The position numbers were made by a program, and so were the translations under genes. Source: Zingiber officinale (lineage: Eukaryota > Streptophyta > Magnoliopsida > Zingiberales > Zingiberaceae). From it: 64,000 nt of DNA. The notes below the pieces were generated by a model. The model was not told the origin of the DNA. It worked only from the letters and a program-made list of their open reading frames with translations, and searched no databases. Positions 1 through 12,249 of the stretch are shown here, piece by piece. The stretch covers positions 164,498,209 through 164,562,208 of the forward strand of contig NC_055988.1 in the NCBI RefSeq assembly GCF_018446385.1. The letters are read 5' to 3'. Position 1 is the stretch's first letter, and each line of letters opens with the position of its first letter.

Positions 1-150
1 ATTACTTTTTTGGAAATTTCCTTCCGTCGTAATTACATCTAAATTGGTGCAACACCAATTTAGCTATTTTATTTAATTCTTCCTGCACTGCTAATCTAAG
101 ACCAAGTCTTGGAACCTCTCTATTTTTTTTTTTTTTTGTGCAGATTAAAA
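1..150 (+). other. 5' leader fragment of Ty1-copia element
   Basis: Non-coding sequence ahead of the gag remnant. It ends in a pyrimidine run followed by GTGCAG eight bases before the gag ATG at 151, which looks like a splice acceptor or simply a T-rich leader. No LTR end or tRNA-Met primer site is visible, so the 5' end of this element lies outside the window or is lost. Confidence 0.4.
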
Positions 151-1676
151 ATGTTTCAATTGGAAGGCTTCAGCACAGTACGTCCTCCCTTATTCAACGG
201 GGATGACTTTTCGTACTGGAAGAAAAGAATGAAAGTTTACATGAAGACGGACTACGATCAATGGTTCAACGTCATAAAAGCCTACCGAGCACCAGTCGAC
301 AACTCCGGAAGTCCACTAGACCCGGAACAGTGAACTCCAGACATGAGGAAGAATGCATCAACAGAGAACAAGGCGATTAACACGCTACACTGTGGACTAA
401 TAAGGGAAGAGCTGAACCGGGTTGGACCACATCAGAATGCAAAAGAGCTATGGGATAAATTGATCGAGCTGCACGAAGGAACCAGCGACGCCAAAGTAAC
501 GAAAAGGGATTTACTATTAAATAGAATATTTAATATAAAAATGTAGGAGGGAAAAACGGCGAGTCAGCTACACGCGAGGATCAAGGACATCCTCAACGGG
601 CTCCACGCGATAGGCCACCAGATGAAAAACAGGGATCTGATAAGGTACGCCCTAAATGCCTTTCCGCGTAATTCCTTGTGGGCATCCATCGTGGATGCCT
701 ACAAAATTTCTAAAAATTTGTCAAAACTAAAATTAGACGAATTATTCTGTGAATTAGAACTGCATGAACAAACTAACGTTGGGGTAGAGAAAGGTATAAC
801 TTTATTTGTAGATTCCTCAAAAGAAAAGAAGAACAAGTCTAAACCTGAAGAGGATTCTGACCAGAACTTTGAAGATGACGAACACCTGGTGAACCTGGTA
901 AGGAAGATGTTCACCAGGAGAAAAAGAAGCTTCAGCAAGAAGGACCTTCAAAAGATCAATTCTCCAACCGAATTGAGGAGTGTGACGTGCTTCGGATGCA
1001 ACAAGAAGAGTCACTACAAGAACGAGTGCCTGAGACTGAAGGATGACCAAAGACGACCAAAAAGAAGGCCCTCAAAGCAACGTGGGACGACTCCTCCTCG
1101 GACGATTCAGAAGCAGAAGATCAGAAGCACCAGAGCCACCTCGCGTTGATGGCCCGCGAAGCAGAGTCGGAAGACGAATCGGAAGACGGGTCCAAACCCG
1201 AATCGAGTCACGAGTCCGTACTCGTTTCCGAAGGTTTCGAAGAGGTATTCCTAACCTTAAACCGGAAATTTTTTAAAATTATTTCGTGCTTAAATAATAA
1301 ATTAGTTAAATTAGAAAATAAAAATAAATTGCTCCTCGAGGAAAATCAAATCCTCAAGGAACAAGTTGAAAATAATAAACCAACTCAAGATCTAACACTT
1401 GAGGAGGAGAATTCATCATTAAAATTAGAAATTAATAATTTAAAAAATATGTTAGAAAAATTTACGACCAGATCAAAAAATTTAGACTTAATTCTTAACA
1501 ATCAAAAGGCATGTTATAATAAAACCGGATTCGGATATAAGTCGAACTCTAATAAAACTTTTAAATCACTAATAACCCAATACAAATCAACAAATAAAGC
1601 CTGGATTCCGAAAGTGTGTTTAACCACGCAAATAGGACCTAACCAATATTATATCCCTAAAGATAAAACATATTAA
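151..1676 (+). pseudogene. gag: Ty1-copia gag pseudogene (SIRE/Maximus-like), copy 1
   Basis: Gag forms the virus-like particle that packages element RNA. The start is ATG 151. The frame is broken by TGA at 331-333 and TAG at 544-546, and it shifts at about 1045-1075 into the frame that stays open to 1676. Visible in order: an N-terminal segment with an FNGDDFSYWK-type motif, a UBN2-like central region containing RDLIRYALNAFPR, one zinc knuckle (C-X2-C-X4-H-X4-C, about 988-1032), an acidic stretch, then a Lys/Glu/Asn-rich coiled-coil-like region. The tail has paired aromatic motifs (WIPK and YYIPK) like those in other gag copies of this window. No protease, integrase or RT follows, so the element is gag-only here, either by truncation or because it was non-autonomous. 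Confidence 0.8.
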
Positions 1677-2985
1677 GTAAAATCAAATAAACCAAATCAA
1701 AAATCAGAACACAAACCTAAACAAAAAAATTTAAAATATAAACATATTAGAACTTAATAAAATTTGAACTATCACCAAGTAAAATATAATTATAAAAGAA
1801 ATAGATATAAACCAAGGACTAAAAACTAATGACCATTAAATCAGGGGAGGCTCCAGAATAGCTGACACCTCCAAAACTAACATACCCGGCAGGGTAACCC
1901 TAACTAACTTACCCAACAGGGTAATTAGGATTAGTCAAAAAGGGTTCAAGTTTAACTTGAAAAATGATACTGGTGAAATATTGGACGATAGTACGTTAGG
2001 GAAGCCTAGTCTATGCATGTCTAGGAAGATATGACTTCGATCTGGTGCATTTGGCTAAGTGGAACTGACCGAAGCTACCCTTTATGGATCCTAACCAGTT
2101 AGACCAAGGTTTTGTACTAAGTCCAGTGGATAGGACTATTTGGAAAACCTCGAAGGCATGATTACTTTAATGATGTCCAAGTGACTCACCATAGCCCAGA
2201 AGTTTATCCAGAGAACGCTTATTTGTTGAACTCGAAGCTAAACCTGAATCTAATACAAGTTAAAAACAAACCCTAAAATTGAACTTAATTCATTTCACAA
2301 AAATTATAAGATTCCCTACTTGAAAACATAGATCGGGTGAGATGACTAAGAACCTTAACTTTAAAATTAAAAATTAAAATTAAATTAAAACTAAATTAAA
2401 ATTAAGATTAAATTAAAAATTAAATTAAATTAAATTAAAGTAAATTAAAAATTAAAATTAAATAATTAAATTAAAATTAAATTAAAATAAAATTAAAAAT
2501 TAAATTAAAATTAAGATTAAATTAAAAATTAAATTAAATTAAATTAAAATTAAAAATTAAATTAAAAATAAATTAAAAATAAATTAAAATAAATTAAAAT
2601 TTTAATTAAATTAAAATTAAACTTAATTTTTTTTTACTTAAAAATCATTTTAAACTTAAAATTTTTTTTAACTTAAAAATCATTTTAAACTTAAAACTTT
2701 TTTAACTTAAAAATTATTTTTTTTTCAACTTAAAAATTACTTTAAACTTAAAAAAAAATTTCAACTTAAAATTATTTTAAACTTAAATTTTTTAACTTAA
2801 AAATCATTTTAAACTTAAATATTTTTTTTTACTGAAAAAATATTTTAAACTTAAATTTGTTAACTTAAAAACTTATTAAACTTAATTTTTTTTTTAAAAA
2901 AAAATAAAAAATTATTAAACTTAAAATTTTCTAACTTAAAAATTACTCTTAAACTTAATTTTTTAAAATTTAAAAATTATGTTAA
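1677..2985 (+). repeat. Non-coding 3' region with TTAAA low-complexity tract
   Basis: No gene is visible. Positions 1830-2330 are unique-looking 3' internal sequence of the gag element. About 2340-2985 is nearly pure A/T, built of TTAAAATTAAA and CTTAAAAAT units, compatible with slippage-driven expansion. Similar A/T-rich DNA follows gag copy 2 at 43.6-43.9 kb. Confidence 0.6.
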
Positions 2986-3013
2986 CATGTGTTTTAAAAA
3001 AAAATACCAGGGT

Positions 3014-3302
3014 CAAAAACCTAGAGCGGGCGCCCCTGGTATACGGACTCGGGGTGCCTGGAAGGGATCCGGCGCTCCGCCCCAATTAACCCAGGCCGCT
3101 CGGGATAGGTCCGGGCTCCCGGAGCCCCTTTTATATAGGGGGCAGGGGCGCCCCCTCCACTTGCACCTCCTTCGATCGCTTTCGTCCAAGCTTCTTCCAA
3201 GCTTTATTACGAAAGCATTCAAAAGTATATTTTTTCCTCGTTCTACGGTTAATACGCGGTCGCGAATCAACCGAGGTCGTCAGTTCTAAAAATATTTTGG
3301 CA
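3014..3302 (+). promoter_or_regulatory. GC-rich U3-like promoter fragment with TATA box
   Basis: A GC-rich stretch with repeated GGGCGCCC, CCGG and GGATCC-like palindromes (3025-3125) sits directly before TTATATAG at 3131-3138. The layout matches the U3 of the SIRE-like LTR at 40182-41370. It could be the truncated 3' LTR of the preceding gag element or the promoter of the broken gene whose ATG is at 3303. No LTR start is recognisable. Confidence 0.45.
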
Positions 3303-6300
3303 ATGACTCTTCAGTAAAATTCTTGTCTTTTGTTTAAATCTCTAAAATTTTGTTGCATGTTTGTTTTCTTTAATTAGTATAATTTTGTTTCATAATTTAG
3401 GAAATGTTCTAAATCTGGTGTTGGACCCTCTACTCCCAGTGTCCACCCTAGGTTTCCCACTGATGAGCTTAGGATTAAGTTTGAGTCGACCATCTATGTC
3501 ACGCCCCAGGTAGTCCCTGTCCGAAGAAATTTCGGCAGCATCTCCCCTGTACGGCGGACAATATGAAGCTCAGTATACATATATCTCTATACCTCGGCCA
3601 CACACGGCCGGAATAATACAATACAATTAAGAAACAAACCACGCAGTTTATATCAACATTCCTACACAGATATAATATATGATCAATCCACGCAGTTTAA
3701 TAAGGAAAGACGATATAGAACCTCGAAGATATATGTAAACAGCCTACTCCACTACAACGAAGAAAGCGAATCCACGAAGTAAGGAAAATACAACCGCAGC
3801 GGAAAACAAAAGTAGTAAACCCAATGTGCGTCATAAAGTCCACAATACAAAACCCACATCACAAGTATATAAGATGCAAAAACAAACAGATCCCGACAAC
3901 AGGCAAATCCTCGCGATAAAGGGGCTAGCGACTGGAATCTCTCCTGACGGCCTCAACCTGAAAAATAGTAACAACGGGGTGAGTTCAAAGAACTCAACAG
4001 GTAATCCAATAGATATGTACAGCAACATATAACTACCAGTAATATCCTAAGGTACAGTCTCCTAAACCATAGGACCTACAGTACAGCCTCACAATGTATG
4101 TATAGCTGAATAAACTGTAATGAGTAACCGTAAGCATGTAATACGATTTTACAAGAATAATAAGAAATGATAATCGAAATAAATCAGTACTCACCGCGAG
4201 GCTTGGGCGAATAGCGTGGACATCTGAGATAAAGATAGTCGTAACAAATCGCATGTATCCCGTATGCGTGTCAATCATATAATCACCCAAGTGCATCATC
4301 CAATATGTAACAATCACAATAAAATAAATGCATATGATGCAATATGACATGGTCACCCCGACGTCAGATATCTCACACACAATGGTGAGACCGTGGGTAG
4401 GGTTGTGACACCTTGCACTACTCCTGAAGAGTGGCCAAGTGGACGGGATGCTGTCGAGTACACCTATCCTCCTACCTCAAACATAGTGAGGAGCGCGATG
4501 CTCTCAACTCCCGGTGCGCTGACGGGAGGGATCCCTGACTGCAACCAATCTGCGTCACACAGCACCCCGGCGGTGCACCACCGAGCAACCCGCCATACAC
4601 ACCCTAAGTGCCGTGCCACTACCCATGCAGTGAAACACGTTGTGTGCAGGCCCTCATGTAGCCGGCCGACGAGCTCAACAATAATGGAGTCGTCCATCGC
4701 CCAGCATGCAATCATGCGGTATAATGCATGCGGCTACAGAATGTCATACCTGAACGTATCCTCCTCCATATACGTAGGTGCCAAAAAGGTAAACGTAGGT
4801 ATATAACAGAGATATAAACAACATGAATCCAACAATATATAACAAGTATCTCCAACATCTAATCATGGGTAGATAAGCACTATAAGTAACCATAACCACG
4901 AACACATATACACATGGCAAGAGATAAAAGTAAACCAGACTAATGTAAAGCATCTAACAGTAGAAGCATGTGATAGGTATCAACTAAGCTAAGACCAGGG
5001 AAGAAATAAATCTACCATCTATCACTAGTAACTATATATAAACTATACATATCATAAGACAGTATCAAAAGATAAGTCAAAGGATACCCGCCTGCAGGTA
5101 TCGAATAAACTATAACCGGGGAAATGATAAATCTACCAATCACTAGTAAGTATATATAAACTGCACATATCATAAGACACTATCAAGAGATAAGTCAAAG
5201 GGTACCCGCCTGCAATAGAAGGTACAGTCAATCCAAATCCGAAGCCGAGACGCCCGTCTCGAATCAGAGTCCTGTGTCAAACAATATATATATGTTTTAT
5301 TTAGCTAAATCCAAATGAAATAGCTAAATAAAATTCCGAAAACTAAATTAGGGCAAAACCCTAATCAACACAACCTCAATCTACCTAATTAATTTAATGG
5401 TTAATTAGGGTTAGTTACCTAATCCCTAATCACCAATTAGATTAGAAATCCAATCTTAGATTAAATCCAATGGTTGACTAGGGTTAATTGTCTTAACCCT
5501 AATCATTCCATTAATTTAATCTAAACAATTAAATCTAATCACAATCAACTAACCAATTACAACCTCCAATCAAACCTACACATAAACCCTAAATCAAATA
5601 TAATACAACAAGTATCAACTACCTCTCCACGTACCTCAATACAACCACTGGAATACAAGGTAATCTGCTGGAAAACAAAGTGATCTGACCAGACAAGATC
5701 CTCAATTAACAGCCACTATTGATGCTGGTTGAAGTGTTGTCGACAGGGAAACACCTCTGGAACAGATCCTCACCTCAACAACCCCTCACTCATGAGTTCA
5801 CAGACCACAATCCTGCTGAAATCCCGAGCACATCTCACTGATCAAAATGGAACTTCACCCTTCTTCTCCAATCTCGTGCCCTAAATTAACACTCGAATCA
5901 CAATAACACCAGAACAGAGCATAAATCCGTGAATCACAAGAATCCGGCAACGAATCAAAATAGAAATAGGGAAGAAGGGTTTCGGTTGCTTACCTTCGAA
6001 GCCCTAAAGTAACCTCACACTGGCGATCAGATGGCTCTAGCTCGATCCCACGGCCCTAGAACAAAACTAAGGCTCGGCAAGAACCCTCGAACAGAATCGG
6101 GATGAAGGGAACTAGAAGAGGGGAAAGGGAAGGTTGATTGATTGGGAGACGACACGAATCTTGCTCCTCACCGTGCCCTAGCCACCAAGAATCGTTGTTC
6201 GGCCGCGGCACCATCGTAGCAAAGAATCCTCAGCAGAAGATGACTTGGAGAGGAGAAACACCGGCCGGAGCTGAGCATAGGGTGTCGATGCAAGCAGAGG

Positions 6301-7524
6301 AAGGTCGCGGAGGTCGAAGCTCCATTCCTGTCGCCGTCGCTCGTTCGCGAGAGGGAACAGAGAAGAGTCGGGTGGAGAGGGCAGAATGGGATCGGCATTT
6401 GGTTGGGGAATTAAAAGGGATATTTAAACTTAGGGTTACTTCATTAACCCATAAGTTATATTCTCAATCAAGTCCCACTTAAATGGATATCCCAAACAGG
6501 CTTTATCCGAACCCAAAATTGATCTCCTTCAAACCCGTCGTACGAGCTCCGAAAAATTACCAGAAATTTCTAAAAATTTCGGAAAAATATTATAAGGCTA
6601 TTTCTGAAATAACCCTATTTATTTAAATTTTTCCGAGATCTCACAATCTATATGACCATTAGGACTAAATGTGTAGATAGAGCGTTCTTTTTATGCTCTT
6701 GCGCTCCAGCTATAGAGGTTATAACCCACTACAACTCGCGAAACCTTGTTGAATGTACTAGTCCTATAAATATAAGTTTGTGTGCCGAGTTTTATAACAA
6801 CCTAGTGAAAGTAGACGACCTTACCTATACTACTAGGGCAGCTGACACTGATATCATGCTATCCCCTACTACCATCAGGGACTTTTTGGGTATACGGCCA
6901 TCTACCTGTCCCTTCCAGTGCTATCCTCCTAGGGAGCTACCATTTGGAGATCCCTAGTCACATATTACCCTTGATACGATTTATTCATATTTTTTTGAGG
7001 GCGAGCGAGTACCCACTGTGACCCAGTTTAGGTCAGTTACCCTTCGAGTCCGGGACTACGCTCTTTATAGGGTCCTAGTCTTTTGCATTTTACCACTAAG
7101 CACTCACGACATCGCGGTGATGCGTCCATTCCACTCTTTTCTTCTTTATGCCCTGTGTCATAGGTTAGATATAGACATCAGCCTACACATCTTTTCCACC
7201 ATTATCTACTCGGCCGGATACGTGACTAGTGGGCGAGTTCATATGCCCTAGTGTCACATTCTGACAGCTTATATGTCCTCTTTGGACATTGACGTCACCA
7301 GAGGTGATATCCGCTATATGACCGAGTTTGATGTTATAGGAGCTAGGAATTTCTCCCTAGCTAGCATTCATATAGATGGCGCGGGTGTCTTGTCTTGGCA
7401 GAGGGGGCTTAGCACCAGCCCGACCCAGATGCTCAGCAGGAGGAGGCAGAGCATGATGAGTTTTTTCTCGCCCTATTTCCTGACGAGGCCGCTCCTGCCC
7501 CAGCACCAGCTCGAGCCCCACGTC
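3303..7524 (+). pseudogene. Transposase_32-like plant transposon protein, front part, interrupted by a solo LTR
   Basis: Coding pieces read ATG 3303, a possible 87-base GT-AG intron (3314-3400), exon 3401-3496, then, after the solo LTR, the same frame from 6651. The region 6652-6960 has the FYNNL and LSPTTIRDFLGI features I associate with the plant 'putative transposon protein' domain (Pfam Transposase_32). That match is from memory and not searched. The frame carries TAG at 6955-6957 and 7249-7251, and a shift near the G-run at 7401-7407 moves it into an acidic, then Pro/Ala-rich segment. The copy stops at 7524, where an inverted duplicate begins. Its role is unknown; the family is found in repeats and may be mobile itself. 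Confidence 0.45.
3497..6645 (-). mobile_element. Solo LTR of a Ty3-gypsy-like element
   Basis: The 3149-bp unit begins TGTCACGCCCC and ends GAGATCTCACA. It is flanked by the direct repeat ATCTA (3492-3496 and 6646-6650), a standard 5-bp target-site duplication. No coding domains are inside, so it is a solo LTR left by LTR-LTR recombination. Its end structure resembles the three LTRs at 21-34 kb, suggesting a related family lying on the minus strand. The minus strand carries a TATA-like A/T stretch near 6405-6425, followed by a GC-rich exon-like leader (about 6400 down to 6120). Removing it restores an open frame in the flanking broken gene. Confidence 0.85.
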
Positions 7525-8378
7525 GTAGGTCTCGTCGCAGGTCGGAGATATCCTGCCACACATCTCGTCGTAGATCGGAGACCTCCTGTCGCACCTCTTG
7601 TCGTAAGTCGGAGACCTCTCGCCGCACGTCTCGGTGAAACTCGGAGGACTCCTGCTGGAGGCTCGACATAGCTCTCTCTAGTCCGGATACTCGATCGGCT
7701 AGAGTGCGAGGTGCGGGACGTGGGGCTCGAGCTGGTGCTGGGGCAGGAGCGGCCTCGTCAGGAAATAGGGCGAGAAAAAACTCATCATGCTCTGCCTCCT
7801 CCTGCTGAGCATCTGGGTCGGGCTGGTGCTAAGCCCCCTCTGCCAAGACAAGACACCCGCGCCATCTATATGAATGCTAGCTAGGGAGAAATTCCTAGCT
7901 CCTATAACATCAAACTCGGTCATATAGCGGATATCACCTCTGGTGACGTCAATGTCCAAAGAGGACATATAAGCTGTCAGAATGTGACACTAGGGCATAT
8001 GAACTCGCCCACTAGTCACGTATCCGGCCGAGTAGATAATGGTGGAAAAGATGTGTAGGCTGATGTCTATATCTAACCTATGACACAGGGCATAAAGAAG
8101 AAAAGAGTGGAATGGACGCATCACCGCGATGTCGTGAGTGCTTAGTGGTAAAATGCAAAAGACTAGGACCCTATAAAGAGCGTAGTCCCGGACTCGAAGG
8201 GTAACTGACCTAAACTGAGTCACAGTGGGTACTCGCTCGCCCTCAAAAAAATATGAATAAATCGTATCAAGGGTAATATGTGACTAGGGATCTCCAAATG
8301 GTAGCTCCCTAGGAGGATAGCACTGGAAGGGACAGGTAGATGGCCGTATACCCAAAAAGTCCCTGATGGTAGTAGGGG
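6863..8378. repeat. 662-bp near-identical inverted repeat with 192-bp spacer
   Basis: Arms 6863-7524 and 7717-8378 are reverse complements with no indels (paired positions sum to 15241). I noticed one substitution, near 7024/8217. The spacer 7525-7716 is not a random loop: read on the minus strand it continues the right arm as coding sequence. The structure is therefore a fold-back duplication of the Transposase_32-like gene, not two independent insertions. Confidence 0.9.
7525..8378 (-). pseudogene. Inverted partial copy of the Transposase_32-like gene with coiled-coil tail
   Basis: The minus strand starts mid-domain at 8378 (joined to viral DNA) and reads through the same segment as 6863-7524, including both amber stops. 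It then continues through a Pro/Ala-rich linker into the spacer, where it encodes a charged heptad-like repeat of EVSDLRQ / DVWQDISDLRR type, likely a coiled coil built from roughly 30-bp DNA repeats. It ends at about 7523-7531 with GACCTACGA on the minus strand, the same nine bases with which the plus-strand gene resumes at 18761. This segment supplies the part of the gene missing between 7524 and 18761. Confidence 0.6.
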
Positions 8379-8939
8379 GACCATGAAATTAAGTTTAAGG
8401 GCACTGCCAGATCTAGGTGCTATTCGAGCATAATAGCCTTCTGAGAATTCCAGGCTAATACCAGTTTTAATTAAGCATTGTTGTTGAGGCATAATATGAA
8501 CTTCAGGTAATTTGGCAGTTTCTGTTAAACGGCGTACCTTTAGGTATAAATTGTCTTGCACTTGTTTTCCTTTGTCAACTATATTCTGCAGATAATTGGT
8601 ATAATCAATGAGTTCCTCAATTATCTGTTCACCTTTGTCATATGGCGGAATTGTTTCTGTTTTCTTCATAGTCAGTGTTTTATTCAAATAAAATGGACCG
8701 CAAGCAGGGCATACTGTCATTTTGCAATTTGTACAATGTATGCGCATATTATCTGTTGTGATAAGTTTGCATAATGTACAACAAACATACTTACTTTCTG
8801 TAATCACCTGATTTTCTTCCCAAGTATGTTGACAGTTTTTCAGTTGGTCTCCTACAAATACTGTTTCTTGTATCCAGGTGTTTCTTCCAGGACTAGATTT
8901 ACATAATTTGGGCCTGCTTCTCCTTCTGAAAAGGAACAA
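8379..8939 (-). pseudogene. Viral cysteine-rich region and truncated dUTPase (minus copy)
   Basis: This frame follows the second frameshift of the minus copy. It keeps the second cysteine signature (C-X2-C-X11-C-X2-C-X4-C-X2-C), typical of badnavirus coat regions. The 48-bp deletion removes dUTPase motif 1, and the copy then ends shortly after motif 2 (PRSGSALK), where host DNA begins. The frame runs on into the inverted Transposase_32-like arm and stops at 8220, giving a chance virus-host fusion frame with no sign of function. Confidence 0.75.
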
Positions 8940-9601
8940 ATTGCATCAGAATCAGCTTCATTAAGATCTACAGATAATATATCATAGTCAGAGGGTAGAT
9001 CTAATTGATTAAGTATAGCTGCTCTTGCAATATTGCCCGTTTGCTTCTTACAATCTCGGGCAAAGTGGCCTGGCTCCCCGCAGATGAAACACTTGCATTT
9101 TTTCTGCTGTTCTGCCTTCTTTTTCTTGAAAACCCGAACATGGGAATCATGTGGCTTTCCTTTATAGTTCTTGGCTTTTCGTAAACCATACTTTTTCTGC
9201 TTATTGTAGTAACCTGGTATTGGAATTTTGCTACAGAAAGCAAGGTCTTTTACACTTTTCTGTATGGCCGCCTTTTTGCATATTTCTGCCAAATACTGGT
9301 ATGTGAAATGAATTCTAGGTATTACACCTACCTGATTAGCTGGATACTTTGCTTTAAAGGCAGCTTCAATTTCATTACCGATTATAGGTGGCATTTTTCG
9401 GAATAGTTTATCTGAAAGCTCAGTGCTAATGAACATCCGTCCTGATTTTGCTGCCAAAACCTTATAATCATTAAGGAAATTGAAAATATCCTTCATACTA
9501 TTGCAAGATAATCGTTCAATATCAATATATGCCTGGTCCTGTTCTACCGTAGATCCTTGATAAGGATCCTCTAGTAGAAAGGATCTTCTTATGGCAGACA
9601 A
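8852..9601 (-). pseudogene. Viral coat protein C-terminal part with zinc knuckle (minus copy)
   Basis: The frame covers the C-terminal half of the coat-protein domain, a Lys-rich stretch and the nucleic-acid-binding motif C-X-C-X2-C-X4-H-X4-C (about 9049-9096). It is separated from the upstream movement/coat frame by a one-base loss in a C-run near 9610. It leaves frame again near 8877 by a similar one-base loss. The plus copy carries the same region uninterrupted. Confidence 0.8.
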
Positions 9602-11715
9602 AATGTTCTGGTTTCCCCAGCCATTTGTATAAGGGCTTCATACTCAGCAGCATAAGCCATTCGCCATTGGATCCACATTTTCTTTTCATTTTCCCCTAAT
9701 AAATTTTCGATGAATTGTACCTTTTGGGAATTGTCTAGCCATGTCTTTTGATTAACAAGATTACTTGTAATAGATTCCCATCTAGATATTACCTCTGAAT
9801 ATTGTCCAATATCTTCTGGAAGAATTAAGATTGCACCATCATTAGTCTGGGCTGATGGGAGTGTCCATGACTGATGATTATATCCCCGTGGTTTAAACTT
9901 TCCACTGATGGCTGTTTCTGGATGCTGTGGTGTTCTTTCATTAACCTGCGCTGGTGGATAATTAATTTGCCCCATTAAAGGTTCAGGTGGTGGATTATAC
10001 CTTGAAATAGCGCTCGTGCTAGAAAATGCGTTTTCATTAAGTGCTTGATTCATCATACTTCGGAGAATAGGATATTCCAATCCTTCCAATTGTTCTAGTA
10101 AGGGGGCTTCAATTCCTGCATGAGCAATTTCATTTGTAACGTCTTGCTCACCTGTTTTATCTTCATTTACTGAAGAGCTTTCTGTTAATGATAACTCTTC
10201 CATTTGCTCTGTTGTTTGGGCAGTAAAGTATTGTTCTTCTATTTGTTCCACTTGTTCCACCGTGTTTTGCCAGTATTGTTCCGACTCACTGTCTGAATCT
10301 TCCCAGTTAACCTGCTGTTCATTTGGAAGTACAGTGTTAGGCGAAATTGGATATTCATTTTCAAGATTTTCTAACCCCAGAAAATATGCACTTAAATCTT
10401 CCTCATCATCATCTGTGATATGAGTTTCTTCGTCAAACCCGTAGATATCCAGATATGGGTCTTCTTCCCATGGAGTATCTTCCCATATACTAGGAAAAGC
10501 TGCTTCTGCAACAATCTCAGTTTCTGTGCTTGGCTTATCATCATCATCGTCCCACATTGGCCTGCTAGGAGGAATAAAAGGGGCAGATGGAGGTGCAGCA
10601 TAATTAACATAAAAGTTATACCTTCCACTGGGTTCTCCCAGAGTGTCCCATCTAGGATTTGTATCCGGTTGTCCCAATGCTTCCCATTTATTTGTTGGTT
10701 CTGGTTCTGATTCAATGAATACACCAGCAAATTCTTCTTCCCCATCATTTTGTATTCCTTCTGTGTCAAAATTACTCATTCTTCTTGGTGTATAGTTTCT
10801 TGTTCCCTGATAGCCATTAAATGAAAGGGCTATAGATCCATCCATTAAAGGAATTGTTTTTACCTCCTGTGGATTCCGAGTTTGAGATGCATTTGGTGGT
10901 TGTAATATCCACTTCATCCCCTGTAATTCTGAAATAGTTCTTGGGGTTGCAGATACCGCATGAATGCCTGCACTAGCTAGATAATCAGCAACATTTTGAA
11001 CATTGTAACGGAAACCGGCATAACTTGTGTTAGTTAATCTACCAATTAACCCCCGGGTAATTAATAGATTAGAATCCGCAGTGTTCCATTCTTCATATCC
11101 ATGTGTTTGTATAGCTATTTCAATATGATTAAAAAAGTCTTCTATGCTTAAGAGCATATTTGGAGCTATATAAACAAGCTGCGTACCTCCTGAGAGATCT
11201 ACCTCCATTGTGCCGATTATTGATCTGTCATCTCTCCACCGTGTGTCTCTTAGGACAATCAGTGCATTAACCCCTGCATTTCTTCGGTGCAAAGCATGTA
11301 TTCTGATCATAACCAAACCCAGATGTATCAACTGCATACCTTCTGCTCGCAGAATAGAATAACTTTCTTGATTTATTAATGGTAAATTTTGTTGACCACC
11401 GACCACCAAGATTCTGGTTTCCGAATAATGCTGATAAACTCTATGCCTTGGTTCCGACCAGTTTGAGGAGTATAGAGTTTCTGCTGGTACGAGTGAAGCT
11501 CTTTGTCTCTGTGATAATTCTAATTCTGCCTCTGGATTCAGTTGGCTCTCCAGGGTTCTAGAACCTCTTGAGTTGTTAAATCTTCTTTGTGCTTCATATC
11601 GTATTCTTGCCATTCTTCTGTAACTTCTTATTTGGTCTTCCTGGGAAGAAGTTACTGGTTCTACTGCTTCAGTGATGCTTCTCTCTGATATCACTGGCCT
11701 ATTTCGGGTTGCCAT
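9589..11715 (-). pseudogene. Viral movement protein and coat protein N-terminal part (minus copy)
   Basis: A 708-residue frame starts at ATG 11713-11715. It contains an N-terminal Arg/Glu-rich segment, the movement-protein core (about residues 100-270), a strongly acidic low-complexity middle (Asp/Glu runs, about 330-530), and the start of the coat domain. At the position where the plus copy has its first amber stop this copy has a sense codon, so the stop is private to the plus copy. The frame is lost close to 9600. It is the longest uninterrupted reading frame in the window apart from the second segment of the plus-copy polyprotein. Confidence 0.85.
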
Positions 11716-11979
11716 TGAGTTTTTCCTTTTCCTGTTTATAGATCACTAATGGATCTTGATAAACATAAAAAGGCTCCTTCTTTTTTGGTTTTCCCAAAGT
11801 AAGGCCTTCAAGCTGCTTTGTAAGGCTCAGTATCTGAACAGCCTCTGGCCCACGGAACAATGTAGGCAAGGGAAGTCGGCAAGATGGATCCGTATCTTCG
11901 GGAAAAGGATTGGCTCAAGTACCAGTCAACTCAGAACTCAGGTTTTCCTCTTGTTTAATTCCCGCTGTCGCTGTCTTTT

Positions 11980-11991
11980 TGGTATCAGAGC
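11980..11991 (+). promoter_or_regulatory. tRNA-Met primer-binding site of the pararetrovirus
   Basis: TGGTATCAGAGC is complementary to the 3' end of plant initiator tRNA-Met. In Caulimoviridae this site primes minus-strand DNA synthesis and by convention marks position 1 of the circular genome. The second occurrence at 18754 is cut after TGGTATC, exactly where host sequence resumes. Confidence 0.9.
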
Positions 11992-12249
11992 GAGATTCTA
12001 ATGACACTTATTGGCTAAACTTTTACTGGTATTCTGGGAAGGCAGAATTCTTGAGGTATGTACTAAATTTTCAGTTGTTTTTATAATAAAATTCTACAGC
12101 GTTTGAACCCTATATGGAGCCATAAAAGGTCCTAGTAAGATTAAGACTACAGCAGGAGGCTGTATGGATCTGAACCAGAGTTTTATGGTAAGCTTGAAGG
12201 GTAAAAAACTGTTTATATTTTATTATAAAAATGACTGAAAGATCTGAGT
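11992..12249 (+). other. Pararetroviral leader region
   Basis: About 260 bp between the primer site and the ORF2-like frame. It holds no convincing long frame; an ATG near 12231 opens a short frame in another phase. In badnaviruses the leader is longer and is followed by ORF1, so a deletion here is likely. The inverted copy does not include this segment, which would form the loop of a hairpin. Confidence 0.6.

Larger units (their letters stand above)
8379..11916 (-). mobile_element. Endogenous badnavirus-like pararetrovirus, truncated minus-strand copy
   Basis: This copy carries the viral leader end, the ORF2-like tail and the start of the polyprotein, and is cut inside the dUTPase at 8379. 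It corresponds to 12281-15910 of the plus copy with only about nine residue differences in the first 680. Two single-base losses in C-runs shift the frame (near 9610 and 8877). Two in-frame deletions are also present: 42 bp before the second cysteine motif and 48 bp at the dUTPase start. The junction with the plus copy is at 11913-11916, where both share GCTC. The copy is defective and cannot make a complete polyprotein. Confidence 0.9.

Noticed and set aside
8220..8378. Virus-host fusion protein across the 8378/8379 junction
   Set aside because: The frame past the junction is not the frame of the host gene and simply runs to a chance stop.
10392..10769. 125-codon frames inside the viral acidic region (both copies) and their antisense partners
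   Set aside because: Shadows of the polyprotein in other phases, caused by biased GAA/GAT codons.
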